A stretch of 64,000 nucleotides of DNA from Pelagomonas calceolata (taxonomy: Eukaryota > Sar > Pelagophyceae > Pelagomonadales > Pelagomonadaceae), in the NCBI GenBank assembly GCA_918797485.1, contig CAKKNE010000004.1, forward strand, positions 4,898,001 through 4,962,000, read 5' to 3'. This document shows positions 1-10,264 of the stretch, one piece after another. Position 1 is the first letter of the stretch; each line of letters opens with the position of its first letter. The notes below the pieces were generated by a model, which was not told where the DNA came from, did no database searches, and saw nothing but the letters and a program-made list of their open reading frames with translations. Both the position numbers and the translations under genes were made by a program.

Positions 1-3000
1 CGGGCCTGGAGCTTGGCCTTCAACGCGTTCTCGATCGCGTCCTCCCTGCGTGGCGAGCGACCGGTGAGTCGCGCAGACACACGGTACCGCGTCGCGTCGA
101 CGGCGTAGAAGGAAGGACGCAAGGACACCGGGTCAGCACCACTCGCTTGCGTCGATCTGGCCGTCGCGATCCGTGTCGAGCACGGCGAGCGCCTGCTGGA
201 GCCGCGCCGGCTCGAGGAGGTACATCAAGTTCTGGTTGCCGCAGGTCTGGAGGAAGTTGATCACCTTCTTGTTCGCCTTGACGGCGTCGATAATTTCGTC
301 CTTGTCCAGGTACCCCGACTCGTCCACATCTATCATATCGAAGACCTGGCGAGCCATGGTCAGGAACTCCGCCGAAAAGTCCTCGTCGGCGGCGGCCGCG
401 GCGCGCGCGCGGCGCTCCCGCTCCTCGGAGAGCTGCTCGAGGCGGCGCTTGAGGCCGCGCTGGATCGCCTCCTCCCTGCGCGCGACCGGCGTTATGCCTC
501 TACGTGGCGACGACGCGTCGATGGCGTGTGAACCGTGGAGGACGCCGCGTACCGCACCACTCCTCGACGTCGATCTCGCCCGAGCCGTCGGTGTCGAGGG
601 CCTTGAGCGCCTTCTTGAGGCGCGCGGGCTGCAGCAGGAACTGCAAGTTCTCCTCGCCGCAGTTCTGCAGAAACGAGATGACTTCTTGATCCGTCTTCAC
701 GGCCTGGACGATCTCGTCGATCTCGAGCGTGCCCGACATGTCCTTGTCGATGAGGTTGAAGCACTTGCGCGCGGCGTTCAGGAAATCCGAGGTAAAGGCC
801 GCGATCTCCTTCGCCGCGTTCTTGGCGTCGAGCTCGCGCTTCGCCGCGCGCGCGGCGAGCTTGTTCTGCAGCGCGATCTCGATGCACTGCTCCCACTCGT
901 CCGCGTCGATGGTGCCGTCGCGATCGGTGTCCATCTCCGCGAGCGCCTTGTCGAGGCGCGACGGCACCAGCAAGTACTGCAAGTTTTGGTTGCCGCAGTT
1001 GCAGAGGAATTTTATCACTTTTTTGTCGTTCTTCACGGCATCCACAATCTCAGCTTTATCGAGCGTTCCCGAGTCGTCCTTGTCGATCATTTGGAAGACC
1101 TCGCGGGCCGCGTTCAAAAATTCTAGCGTGAATTCGGCGTCGGCCCGCTCCGCGGCGCGCTGGCGGCGCTCGCGCTCGTCGGCCAGCTGCTCCAGGCGCT
1201 TCGCGAGGCCGCGGTTGATGGCGGCTTCCCCTGCGTAGCAGACAAACGGTCAAAAGAGCGCATCTCGCGGACACAAAAAGACGCCGGGCAGTACACTCTT
1301 CGATGTCGAGCTCCCCGGACTTGTCGGTATCCAGGGCATCGAGAGCTTTGTCGAGGCGCGGCGGGTGCAGCAGGAATTGCAAGTTTTCTTCGCCGCAGTT
1401 TTTGAGGAAGTCGATCACTTTTTTGTCCTCCTTCACGGCCTTGACGATCTCGGGCTTTTCGAGCGTGCCAGAGTTGTCCTTGTCGATCATAATAAAGCAT
1501 TGCCGGGCAGCCTGCGCGCGGGACCGTCGGTTACATACGCGAAGGCTTCGGACGCCGGGGGCCGTGCGTTCAGGAACTCGCTCGTGAATTTGGCGATCTC
1601 CTTCGCGGCGGCCTTGGCCTGGGCCTCGCGCGCCTTGGCGCGCTGCGCGAGCTTGTTCCGCAGCGCCGTCTCGATCGCGTCCTCCCTGCGCGGAACGTCG
1701 ACGGTCAGCCGCGTCGACGCCGTCGCCGCGTAGAAGCCCCCCCCCCCCAGCTTCGGACTCCGAAACGCACCACTCGTTGCAGTCGATCTCGCCGTCGCGG
1801 TCCGAGTCCAGCTGCGCGAGCGCCGCCTCGAGGCGCGAGGGGACCAGCAGGTACTGCAGATTCTTATTGCCGCAGTTCGTGAGGAAGTCAATCACTTCTT
1901 TATCTGCTCTGACGGCCGTAACGATCTCTTCCTTGTCGAGGAAGCCCGAGTCGTCCTTGTCGATCATTAGGAAAACTGCACGGGCCGCGCTGAGGAACTC
2001 CGCGGAGAATTCTTCGTCCGCTCTCGCATTTGCGCGGTCGCGGCGCTGGCGCTCGATCGACAGCTGCTCCAGGCGGTGCGCGAGGCCCTTCTGGATCGCC
2101 GTTTCCCATTCCTCGACATCAATCTCGCCGGACTTGTCCTCGTCGAGGACGGCCAGCGCCTTCTTGAGGCGCGGCGGGTGGAGGAGGAACTGCAGGTTCT
2201 CCTCGCCGCAGTTTTTCAGGAAGTCGATCACTTCCGCATCGCTCTTCACGGCCTCGACGATCTCGGCCGTCGACAGGGTGCCGCCGCCGTCCTTGTCGAT
2301 CAATTCGAAGCAGCGCCGCGCGGCGGAGAGGAACTCGTTCGTGAACTCCTCGATCTCCTTCGCAGCGTTCTTGGCGTCGAGCTCGCGCTTGGCGGCGCGC
2401 GCGGCCAATTTGTTTTTGAGGGCGTCTTTGATGCACGTCTCCCATTCATCTATATCAATATGCCCGTCGCGGTCCGTGTCCATCGCCGTGAGCGCGGCCT
2501 CGAGGCGCACCGGCACGAGCAGGTACTGCAGGTTTTTATTCCCGCAGTTAACAAGGAACGAGATAACTTTTTTGTTCGACGTGACGGCCTCGACGATTTC
2601 AGCTTTTTCCAGCGTCCCGGACTCGTCGACGTCGATCATTTCGAAGCACTTCCGCGCCGCGTTCAAAAATTCGACGCTAAATTCGGCGTCGGCCTTTTCC
2701 GCCGCGCGCTCGCGCCGCTCGCGTTCGGCGGCGAGCTGCGCGAGGCGCTTCGCCAGGCCGCGGTTGATCGCTTCCTCCCATTCCTCCATGTCCACCTCGC
2801 CGTCCTTGCTCGTGTCCAGCACTTCGAGCGCCTTGTGCAGGCGTGCTGGCTGAGTAAGGAACTCGAGGTTCGGCTCGCCGCACGTGGCGAGGAAGCTCTT
2901 CACCTTTTCGTCTTCCTTGACGGCCTTGATAATTTCGCCCTTGTCGAGCGTGCCGGAGTTGTCCTTGTCGATGAGGAGGAAGACTTGCTTCGCGGCCTGC

Positions 3001-6000
3001 GCGCGGGACCGTCGGCGACGCGTCGACATACACGAAGGATTCGGACGCCGGGGGCCGTGCGTTCAGGAACTCGCCAGTAAACTCTTCGATTTCCTTCTGC
3101 GCCGCCTTCCTCTGCGCCTCGCGGGCCGCGGAGCGCTGCTCGAGCTTGTTCGCGAGCGCCTTCTCGATGCACTCCTCCCTGCGCGGAACGTCGACCGGTG
3201 AGCCGGCGACGTGCTTCTACGCCACACGCACGCCATCGCCGCGTCGAAGGCGACCCAAGATTCCAGACTCCGACACACACCACTCGTCCGCGTCGATGGA
3301 GCCGTCGTTGTCCGTGTCCATCGCCGCGAGGGCGGCCTCGAGGCGCGACGGGACGAGCAGGTACTGCAGGTTCTTGTTGCCGCAGTCGGTCAGGAAATTT
3401 ATTACTTTTTTGTCCGCTCTGACGGCGTCCACGACCTCCTGTTTCTCGAGCGTGCCGGACTCGTCCTCGTCGATCATTTGAAAGACCTCACGCGCCGCGC
3501 TGAGGAACTCGGCGCTGAACTCCTCATCCGCTTTCGCCGCCGCGCGGTTGGCGCGCTCGCGCTCCTTCGACAGCGCCTCCAGCCGCTTGGCGAGGCCGCG
3601 GTTGATCGCCTCCTCCCCTGTGTGGCAGACGCGTCGGATCAAATCTCTGGGACAATAGGAGGACGCCGGGAAGCAGTACATTCGTCGATGTCGATCTCGC
3701 CCGATTTGTCGGTGTCCAGGATCGCGAGCGCCTTCTGCAGGCGCGGCGGGTGCAGCAGGAATTGCAGATTATCTTCGCCGCAGTTCTTTAGGAATTTGAT
3801 CACTTTGGCGTCCTCTTTCACGGCTCGGACGATCTCATCAGTGCTGAGCGAGCCGCCGCCGTCGGTGTCGATCATCTGGAAGCACTCGCGCGCGGCGTTT
3901 TTGAACTCGTTCGTAAATTCCTCGATCTCCTTCGCGGCCCGCGCGGCATCGAGCGAGCGCTTGGCCGCGCGGTCCGCGAGTTTGTTTTTGAGCGCGATCT
4001 CGATGCACTCCTCCCTGCGCGGAACATCGACCGGTGAGCCACAAGCACGTCATCGCCGCGTCGAAGGCGACCCAATGTTGCAGACTCCAAAACGCACCAC
4101 TCGTCCGCGTCGATGGTGCCGTCGTGATCCGTGTCCATCGCCGCGAGGGCGGCCTCGAGGCGCGCCGGCACCAACAAGTATTGGAGGTTCTTGTTGCCGC
4201 AGTTCACGAGGAAGTTAATCACCTTCTTGTTCCCGCGGATGGCGACAACCACCTCCTCCTTCTCGAGCGTGCCGGACTCGTCGACGTCGATCATCTCGAA
4301 CACCTTTCTAGCGGCGCTCAGGAACTCGACGGAGAAATTCTCGTCCTCAGCCCGGGCCGCCTTCTCGCGGCGCTCGCGCTCGTTCGCCAGCTGGTCGAGG
4401 CGCTTGGCGAGGCCGCGGTTGATCGCCTCCTCCCCTGTGCGCAAATCAATCAGTGAGACGCCGTCGAGCAGGCGTCGCGTCGATGGCGTCAGGTCACGAT
4501 TCAAGACGCCGGGACGGTACATTCGTCGATGTCGACCTCGCCGGACTTGTCCGTGTCCAAGATTTCGAGGGCCTTCTGGAGGCGCGGCGGGTGCAGCAGG
4601 AACGTCAGGTTGTCCTCGCCGCACGTCGTCAGGAACCGGATCACCGTCTGGTCGCTTCGGACGGCGTCGACGATCTCCTGTTTGGACAGCGACCCGCCGT
4701 GGTCCTTGTCGATGAGCTGGAAGCACTCGCGCGCGGCGTTTTTGAACTCGAACGTGAATTCTTCGATCTCCTTGCTGGCCGCCTTTGCGTCGAGCTCGCG
4801 AGCCTTGGCGCGCTGCTCGAGCTTGGCCGCGAGCGCGGTCTCGATCGCTTCCTCCCTGCGCGAAACGTCGACCGGTGAGCCGCGAAACCGCCCGTCCCCC
4901 CTCGCGAGACGCGTCGACGGCGTACGTCTACGCCCCCAGCACGCAGTCGCCGCGTCGAAGGCACCCCAAAATTTCAGACTCCGAAACGCACCACTCGATG
5001 GCGTCAATTGTTCCGTCCCTGTCGGTGTCGAGCACCGCCAATGCGGCTTCGAGCCGCGACGGCACCAACAGGTACTGGAGATTCTTGTTGCCACAGTTCG
5101 TGAGGAAGTTGATCACGTCCTGATCAGCCCGCACCGCGCGAAAAATTTCTTCTTTTTCGAGTGTGCCGGAGTCGTCCTTGTCGATCATCTGGAACGCCTT
5201 GCGCGCGAGGCCCAAAAACTCGGTGGAGAACTCTTCGTCGGCCGCGGTGCTCGCGCGCTCGCGGCGCTCGCGCTCCTTCTCGAGGTCCTTGAGGCGCTTC
5301 GCGAGGCCGCGGTTGATCGCCGTCTCCCTGTGTGCGTACGATGTTATGTTGACACGTAGCGGCAACGACGCGTCGATAGCGTCGAGGCGACGTCATGTGC
5401 CGTCGACACGGCCGCGAGAAAGAGTCTATATGTGATCACGGACGCCGCAAAACGCGCCATTCCTCAATGTCGATTTCTCCGGACTTGTCCTCATCCAGGG
5501 CCTCGAGCGCCTTCTTGAGGCGCGGCGGGTGGAGGAGGAACGACAGGTTCTCGTCGCCGCACGTCGTCAGGAATTTTATTACTTCCTTGTCAGACTTGAC
5601 GGCCTCGACGATCTCCGAGTGGCTCAGGGTCCCGCCCTGGTCCTTGTCGATGAGCTGGAAGCACTTGCGAGCTGCGTTTTTGAACTCGGCGGTGAAGTTC
5701 TCGATCTCACGCTGCGCGGCGGCCGCGTCGGCCTCGCGCTTCAGCGCGCGCTGCGCGAGCTTGTTCGACAGCGCGTCCTCGATGGCGTCCTCCCTGCGTA
5801 GCAAGCGACCGGTGAGTCGGACACGGCGTAGAAAGAAGTAAGGACACTGCGTCAGCACCACTCCTGGGCATCAATGTGGCCGTCGCGATCCGTGTCCAAC
5901 TGCTGGAGCGCCGACTCGAGGCGCGCCGGCACCAACAAATACTGGAGGTTCGGCTCGCCGCAGTTGACGAGGAAGTTGATCACCTTCTTGTCGGCGCTGA

Positions 6001-8699
6001 CGGCGTCGATGACCTCCTGCTTCTCGAGCGTGCCGGAGTCGTCCTTGTCGATCATGCGGAAGACCTTGCGCGACGTCGACAGGAAGTCGAGGCTGAACTG
6101 GAGGTCTTCCTCGCGCGCGGCGCGGTTCCGGCGCTCGCGCTCCTTCTCGAGGTCCTTGAGGCGCTTGGCGAGGCCCCGGTTGATCGCGCTCTCCCCTGTG
6201 TGCAAATAACCGGTGAATCATGATTCAGCCGCGGGCGGAGCGGACGCGTCGCGAAGCTCTAGCATGAATACTACACCGGGCCGTGCATTCGTCGACGTCG
6301 AGCTCGCCCGACTTGTCCGTGTCGAGGATCTCCAAGGCCTTCTGCAGCCGCGGCGGGTGCAATAGGAACTCGAGGTTCTCGTCGCCGCACGTCGTCAGAA
6401 ATTTAATGACTTCCTCGTCCTTCTTCACAGCTTCCACAATCTCCTCCTTGGACAGCGTCCCGCCTCCATCTTTATCGATGAGCTCGAAGCAGCGCCGCGC
6501 GGCGTTCAGGAACTGCGTCTTGAAGGCGTGGATCTCCCTAGCGGCCGACTCCTCCTCGCGCTTCCGGATCTCCTCCTCGGCCATGCCCTTGCCGATGTGG
6601 CGCTTGTGGATCTCGATGTTGCTAATCTTGACCTCGGACTGGGCGACGACGTCCTTGCCGAAGCCCGCGGCTTCCAAGGCCGCGGCGATGGCCTCCTCGT
6701 CGGTCGCGCTCTCCAAGAAGATCTCCATGACCAACGACCCGGCCTTGACGCCCTGGACGTGCACGTGCCGCGCCGTGACGTCCGCGCCCGTCTCGGTCAT
6801 GACCTTGCCCGACATCTTCTCGGCCATCTGGCCGCGGAAGCTCTTGTTCGCCGACCGCGGCGTGAAGTCGGGGATCGTGGCGATGAAGGACACGCCGCCG
6901 AGGCTGCGCATCTCGGCGGGGTCGACGGGGTCGCCCGCGCGCGGCGACTCGCCGGCGCGCTTCCTAGATTTCCGCTTCGCGCGGCGCGCGCGAGCTCTAG
7001 CTTCCGCGTCCTTGTTCGAGGCCATGGCCTGCTCCTCGAGGGCCTTGTAGTCTCGGGCCAAGCCACCGGCGCAGGGCTTCTCGATGATCGCCTTAAATAT
7101 ATCCTTGGGGATCTTGAGGCACTCGCACTCGGCCAGAGCAATACACGTCGCCGCGCGCGGCGCGCCCGTCGTCAGGGACAGCTCGCCGAAGAAGTCGCCC
7201 GTCTCGAGCGTCGGGCAGACCGAGTCGTTCGCGCCGGCGACGTAGCGCGTGCACTCGACGGAGCCGTTGAGGATGACGAAGAAGTCCGAGCCCGGCTCCG
7301 ACTCTCTGAGGATGAGCTGGCCCGTGTCGTAGTCGTGCGCCGTCGACGCGTCGACGATCTGCGCGACCTTGCTTCCATCTAACCCGCCGAGCAGCGGCAC
7401 GCGCTTCAAGGCCGCGGCGTAGAGCATGCGCTTCTTGTGCTGCGAGTCCTTGAGGATCTCGCTGAGCGTCAGCTTGTCGAGGGCCCAGGCCGAGCACGCC
7501 GTCGCCGCCGTCGCCGTGTGCGCGCGCGCCGCCTTCATCACATCCAAATCGCCGACGTGGCGCGTGCCGTCGGCCGCCGGCAGGTTGCGCTGGCCCGTGA
7601 AGCCGCCGTCGGCGTCGACGGCGACGTGGCCGTCCTCGATCAAGTAGAGGTAGTCCGTGCCCTTGCCCTGCACGTACAGGCGCTGGCCGCCCTGGAAGAC
7701 CTTGCGGCGGAACGCGTCTATCACCACTCCCTGCTCGCGGCGCGTGAGCTTCGCGAGGGCCGGCACCTTGCAGACCTGCTCGAGGAGCCAGCCCGACTCG
7801 CGCTCCGTCTTCTTCGACGCGAACGGCACCCACGCGCCGTCGCCGTCGATCTCGGGTTTGGTGGGAACGGGGTCCGGCTCGTAGGCCGAGTCGTCCATCA
7901 TGAGCGCCGCCGCCTCCGCACCCAAGATCGACATCTGCTCGAGGCCCTTGCGCGTCGACGAGCCGACCTCGTTGAGGTCGCCGGCCGACGACGCCCTGAC
8001 CAACTTGCGCAGGGCGTCGAGGACGACGGGCGGCCGGCAGTAGGGGTTCAGCACGCGCAGCGACCACTCGACGAAGTCCTTGCGCGGCAGCCGCGCGGCC
8101 TCCTGGCCCTGCGTGCCCGACGCGTCCGGCGCGCCGAGCTCGACGTCGGAGAAGTCCTCGCCGCCGCCGCGGCCCTCGCGCATGCCCTGCTTCAGGGCGC
8201 CGTCGTACTTGCCGACGGCCACGCGCGCCGCGTTGTCGAGCGCGGCCATGTCCTCGAAGGCGACGCACGACTTGCCGCGGCGCAGGCCCATGAACGACTC
8301 GAGCGCGCGGCCCAGGCTCAGGAGCAGGATCCCCAGCTCCGACGGCGTCAGCGCGCGCGCGCGGCCGAAGTCGAAGAGCGCGAACATGCGCCGCGCCTTG
8401 GCCTTGACGCCGTCCTCGCGGTCGCCGCCGCCGCCCGGCGCCGGCGTGCGGCACACGGCCACGGCGCCGCAGAGGAAGCTCAGCGCGTTGATCTTGCCTT
8501 CCTCGCCGGCCTCGAGCTGCGCGATGATGGCCGCCGCGTCCTTGACCTTGGGGCCGACGACCGCCTCGAGCTCCTGCGGCGTCACCATGAACGCGCCGTC
8601 GAGCTGCGTCCGGTGGCGGATGATCATCTCGTCGACGTCGCTGAGCGACAGCCGGCTGAACTGCGCGAACGGCCCCGGGAGGGAGACCGAGGCGCCCAT
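1..8699 (-). CDS. Giant calcium-binding protein: two cyclic-nucleotide-binding domains followed by at least 16 EF-hand-pair repeats (3' end outside window)
   Basis: Exons, 5' to 3': 8699-6287, 6195-5859, 5793-5458, 5327-4992, 4855-4521, 4434-4098, 4014-3680, 3617-3281, 3178-3061, 2996-1771, 1685-1568, 1511-1295, 1230-558, 475-140, 45-1 (continues left). All joins keep frame, giving about 2,500 codons. Exon 1 starts at the first ATG (MGASVSLPGPF) and holds two cNMP-binding folds. The second keeps a phosphate-binding cassette, FGELSLTTGAPRAAT, with the Glu and Arg that contact the nucleotide. Then come repeats of about 112 aa, each with two canonical EF loops such as DKDGGGTLSKEE and DTDKSGELDVDE and a charged helical linker. 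Two repeat types alternate (LIDKDxGG...HPPRL and MIDKDDSG...VPSRL). Cyclic-nucleotide and calcium sensing in one chain is inferred. I do not know an exact orthologue. Gene structure is very secure; role is not. Confidence 0.9.
46..6286 (-). mobile_element. Fourteen introner-type introns in the EF-hand gene
   Basis: Introns (low-high): 46-139, 476-557, 1231-1294, 1512-1567, 1686-1770, 2997-3060, 3179-3280, 3618-3679, 4015-4097, 4435-4520, 4856-4991, 5328-5457, 5794-5858, 6196-6286. Twelve interrupt the same Trp codon between the second EF-hand and the linker helix. After one repeat type they are mostly phase 1 (T|GTAC...CAG|GGGAG); after the other they are phase 2 (TG|GTGC...CAG|GGAG). The introns at 1512-1567 and 2997-3060 are near-identical to each other, phase 0, and start GC. 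The introns at 5328-5457 and 6196-6286 also start GC. Ends match the introns of the dynein, ABC, hydrolase and USP genes (CCRCRCAG at the 3' end). Four equivalent sites, near 897, 2104, 2436 and 2775, have an intact TGG codon and no intron. Confidence 0.85.
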
Positions 8700-9494
8700 C
8701 CTTGCTTGCTTGCTTACTTGTTTGCTAGCTTGCTTGCTTGCTTGCTACTCAGGGCAGCTTCTTTCGAGCGGCTGCTTGCTGTTGCGGCGTGCGGGCAGCT
8801 TCCGACGACTGCTCGCGCAACACCGTGCGCTGCGGGTACCTTTTTGCGGTATTTTACACGCTTCGCAGCTAAAGCAGCGCCGTCGAGCCGGAGAAGCTAG
8901 TGGGCCCGGCAGTTATTTTTAGCGGCTCGCTGGGCTCGTCGCGATGAAAATGGCTGCCCGGGCGCTTCCCGGCGTCCCTACGGAGCCTTGCGACGCGTGG
9001 GCTACCTGGGAGTGAGCCCTGGTACCGGAGCCACTGCGAGTGTTCTCCTGTGGGCGTAAGAGTCATTTGCTGCTAGTGAGTGCGCTCAGCCGGCCGTTCG
9101 ATCCTTCTGTCAGCCTCTGATCCGACCTCGCGATATATCGAGCAAAGTGACTTATCCATGGAGGGGGGGGGGTAAAGTATGAAAGGTACTTAAGGTACTT
9201 TCATGCGATGTTGCGCCTGCCTGCGCCTGCGCAAAAAGTACCAGCTGGTACCTCTGTGCTTATTTTTACAGACACGCACGGCATATTTGACGTGTCCACG
9301 CGTGCTGGGGCGTGGTTATTTACCGCACTGCACGTCTAGACCACTTGTAGCGCCTGCCAGAGGCTCTGCACGTCTGACCACTTGTAGCGCCTGCCAGAGG
9401 CTCTGCGCGTCTAAGACCACTTGTAGCGTCTGCCAGAGGCTCTGCGCGTCTAAGTCCACTTGTAGCGTCTGCCAGAGGCTCTGCACAAAACGAA
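8700..9494. other. Intergenic region between the EF-hand gene and the glutathione peroxidase
   Basis: No gene seen. A degenerate TTGC/TTAC tetranucleotide array fills about 8701-8750, directly upstream of the EF-hand start codon on the minus strand. A run of nine G lies near 9163. The last part holds the 38-bp tandem repeats described separately. As the two genes diverge, both promoters should lie here; I see no clear TATA box or other named motif. Confidence 0.6.
9341..9484. repeat. Four tandem copies of a 37-39 bp unit
   Basis: Each unit begins CCACTTGTAGCG, continues YCTGCCAGAGGCTCTGC and ends with a short CGTCTAAG-like spacer. The four copies differ by only a few bases. The array ends about 10 bp before the glutathione peroxidase ATG at 9495, so it lies in its 5' leader or core promoter. 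Function unknown; it may be a minisatellite or a repeated binding site. Confidence 0.85.
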
Positions 9495-9992
9495 ATGCAG
9501 CTGCACGAATTCCAAGCGACGGCGCTGTCCGGGCGCCGCGTCGAGTTCTCGAGCTTCGCCGGGAAGCCGGTGCTATTTGTGAACGTCGCCAGCGAATGAG
9601 GCGACACCGACAAGTCGTATCGGGCCATCGCCGCGCTGCGCGAGACATACGCTACGCTGGAGGTCGTGCTATGGCCCAGCGATGAGTTCGGGAACGAGGA
9701 ACTGCCTTCGGACCAAATAGCCGCATTCGTAGCACGCTACGGGCTATCTGCCGACGGCGAGGACCGCTGCACGGTGATGGCCAAGGCTACGGTAGGCGGC
9801 ACGGACGCGCATCCTTTATGGAAGGCCATAGTCGAAGCAGTCCCCGGCAGACCAGTAGACTGGAACTTCGCCGCGTGGGTGCTCTTCGACGGTACCGGCG
9901 CGCCGGTCGGCCGCTGGGGCTTCAGCCTCCAGGACATCGGCAACTCGTCCTTCCTGAGCCAGCTCGAGGCGGCGCTCGCGCGGCTCTCGTAG
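9495..9992 (+). CDS. Glutathione peroxidase, selenocysteine-containing (TGA at 9597-9599 read as Sec)
   Basis: Reduces hydroperoxides with thiols. The frame from the ATG at 9495 to TAG at 9990-9992 is 165 codons, with one in-frame TGA at codon 35. It falls exactly where glutathione peroxidases carry their catalytic Sec or Cys (FVNVASE-U-GDTDKSYR). Reading continues with family sequence on both sides: WPSDEFGNEE at 60-69, DAHPLWK at 104-110 and DWNFAAW at 122-128. The tetrad Trp (W123) and Asn (N124) are present, but the usual Gln of the NQFG motif is Glu here (E64). No N-terminal targeting signal is visible, so a cytosolic enzyme is likely. A SECIS candidate follows the stop by 20 bases. A pseudogene with one stop is the alternative; the SECIS and intact flanks make that unlikely. 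Confidence 0.92.
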
Positions 9993-10011
9993 CAGTGAGT
10001 GAGTGAGACGG

Positions 10012-10092
10012 CCCGGCGCACGCGACATGATGCGACGGCGGCGCGTTGCTTTATGCGCGCCGCCTCCGTCGCGGATACGGCGTGTCCCCGGG
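10012..10092 (+). promoter_or_regulatory. SECIS element candidate in the 3' UTR of the glutathione peroxidase
   Basis: Lower helix CCCGG-CG-CACGC (from 10012) pairs with GCGTG-TCC-CCGGG (ending 10092). An internal loop (GAC against ACG) leads to the non-Watson-Crick quartet: ATGAT at 10027-10031 faces GGAT at 10073-10076, which fits the UGAN/KGAW consensus. The upper helix pairs GCGACGG with CCGTCGC and CGGCGCG with CGCGCCG across a three-base bulge, topped by a loop of about ten bases. That loop lacks the usual AA pair, so it would be a variant apical loop. Location, size and the quartet are otherwise as expected for a eukaryotic SECIS. Confidence 0.8.
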
Positions 10093-10264
10093 TTCTGTTG
10101 GTGATGTTATGTAACTTGAGTCTCTTATATACACAAGCTGTTCTATCCGCTGAGCCGACGCCTCGTCCCCGCCTAGCCGCACGCCGGCCTCGCCTTTAAA
10201 TTTTTTTAATTAATATATATTTTTTAGAAGCCAACGCAGTCTAGCCGACGCCATTCTTTTGGGT

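Noticed and set aside
173-1126. Plus-strand frame of 317 codons over the EF-hand repeats
   Set aside because: Antisense shadow of conserved EF-hand repeats; recurs in every repeat with the same pattern.
1056-3029. Continuous minus-strand frame of 657 codons
   Set aside because: Reads through introns of the EF-hand gene; the repeat register is broken at each intron and restored when they are removed.
9341-9484. CRISPR-like array
   Set aside because: The units are directly adjacent with no unique spacers, the host is eukaryotic and no cas gene is present.
9597-9599. Glutathione peroxidase as a pseudogene with an early stop
   Set aside because: The TGA is exactly at the Sec position, family sequence continues on both sides without other damage, and a SECIS candidate follows.
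9203-9685. Plus-strand frame of 160 codons covering the tandem repeats
   Set aside because: Translates the 38-bp repeats and then runs out of frame through the peroxidase gene.
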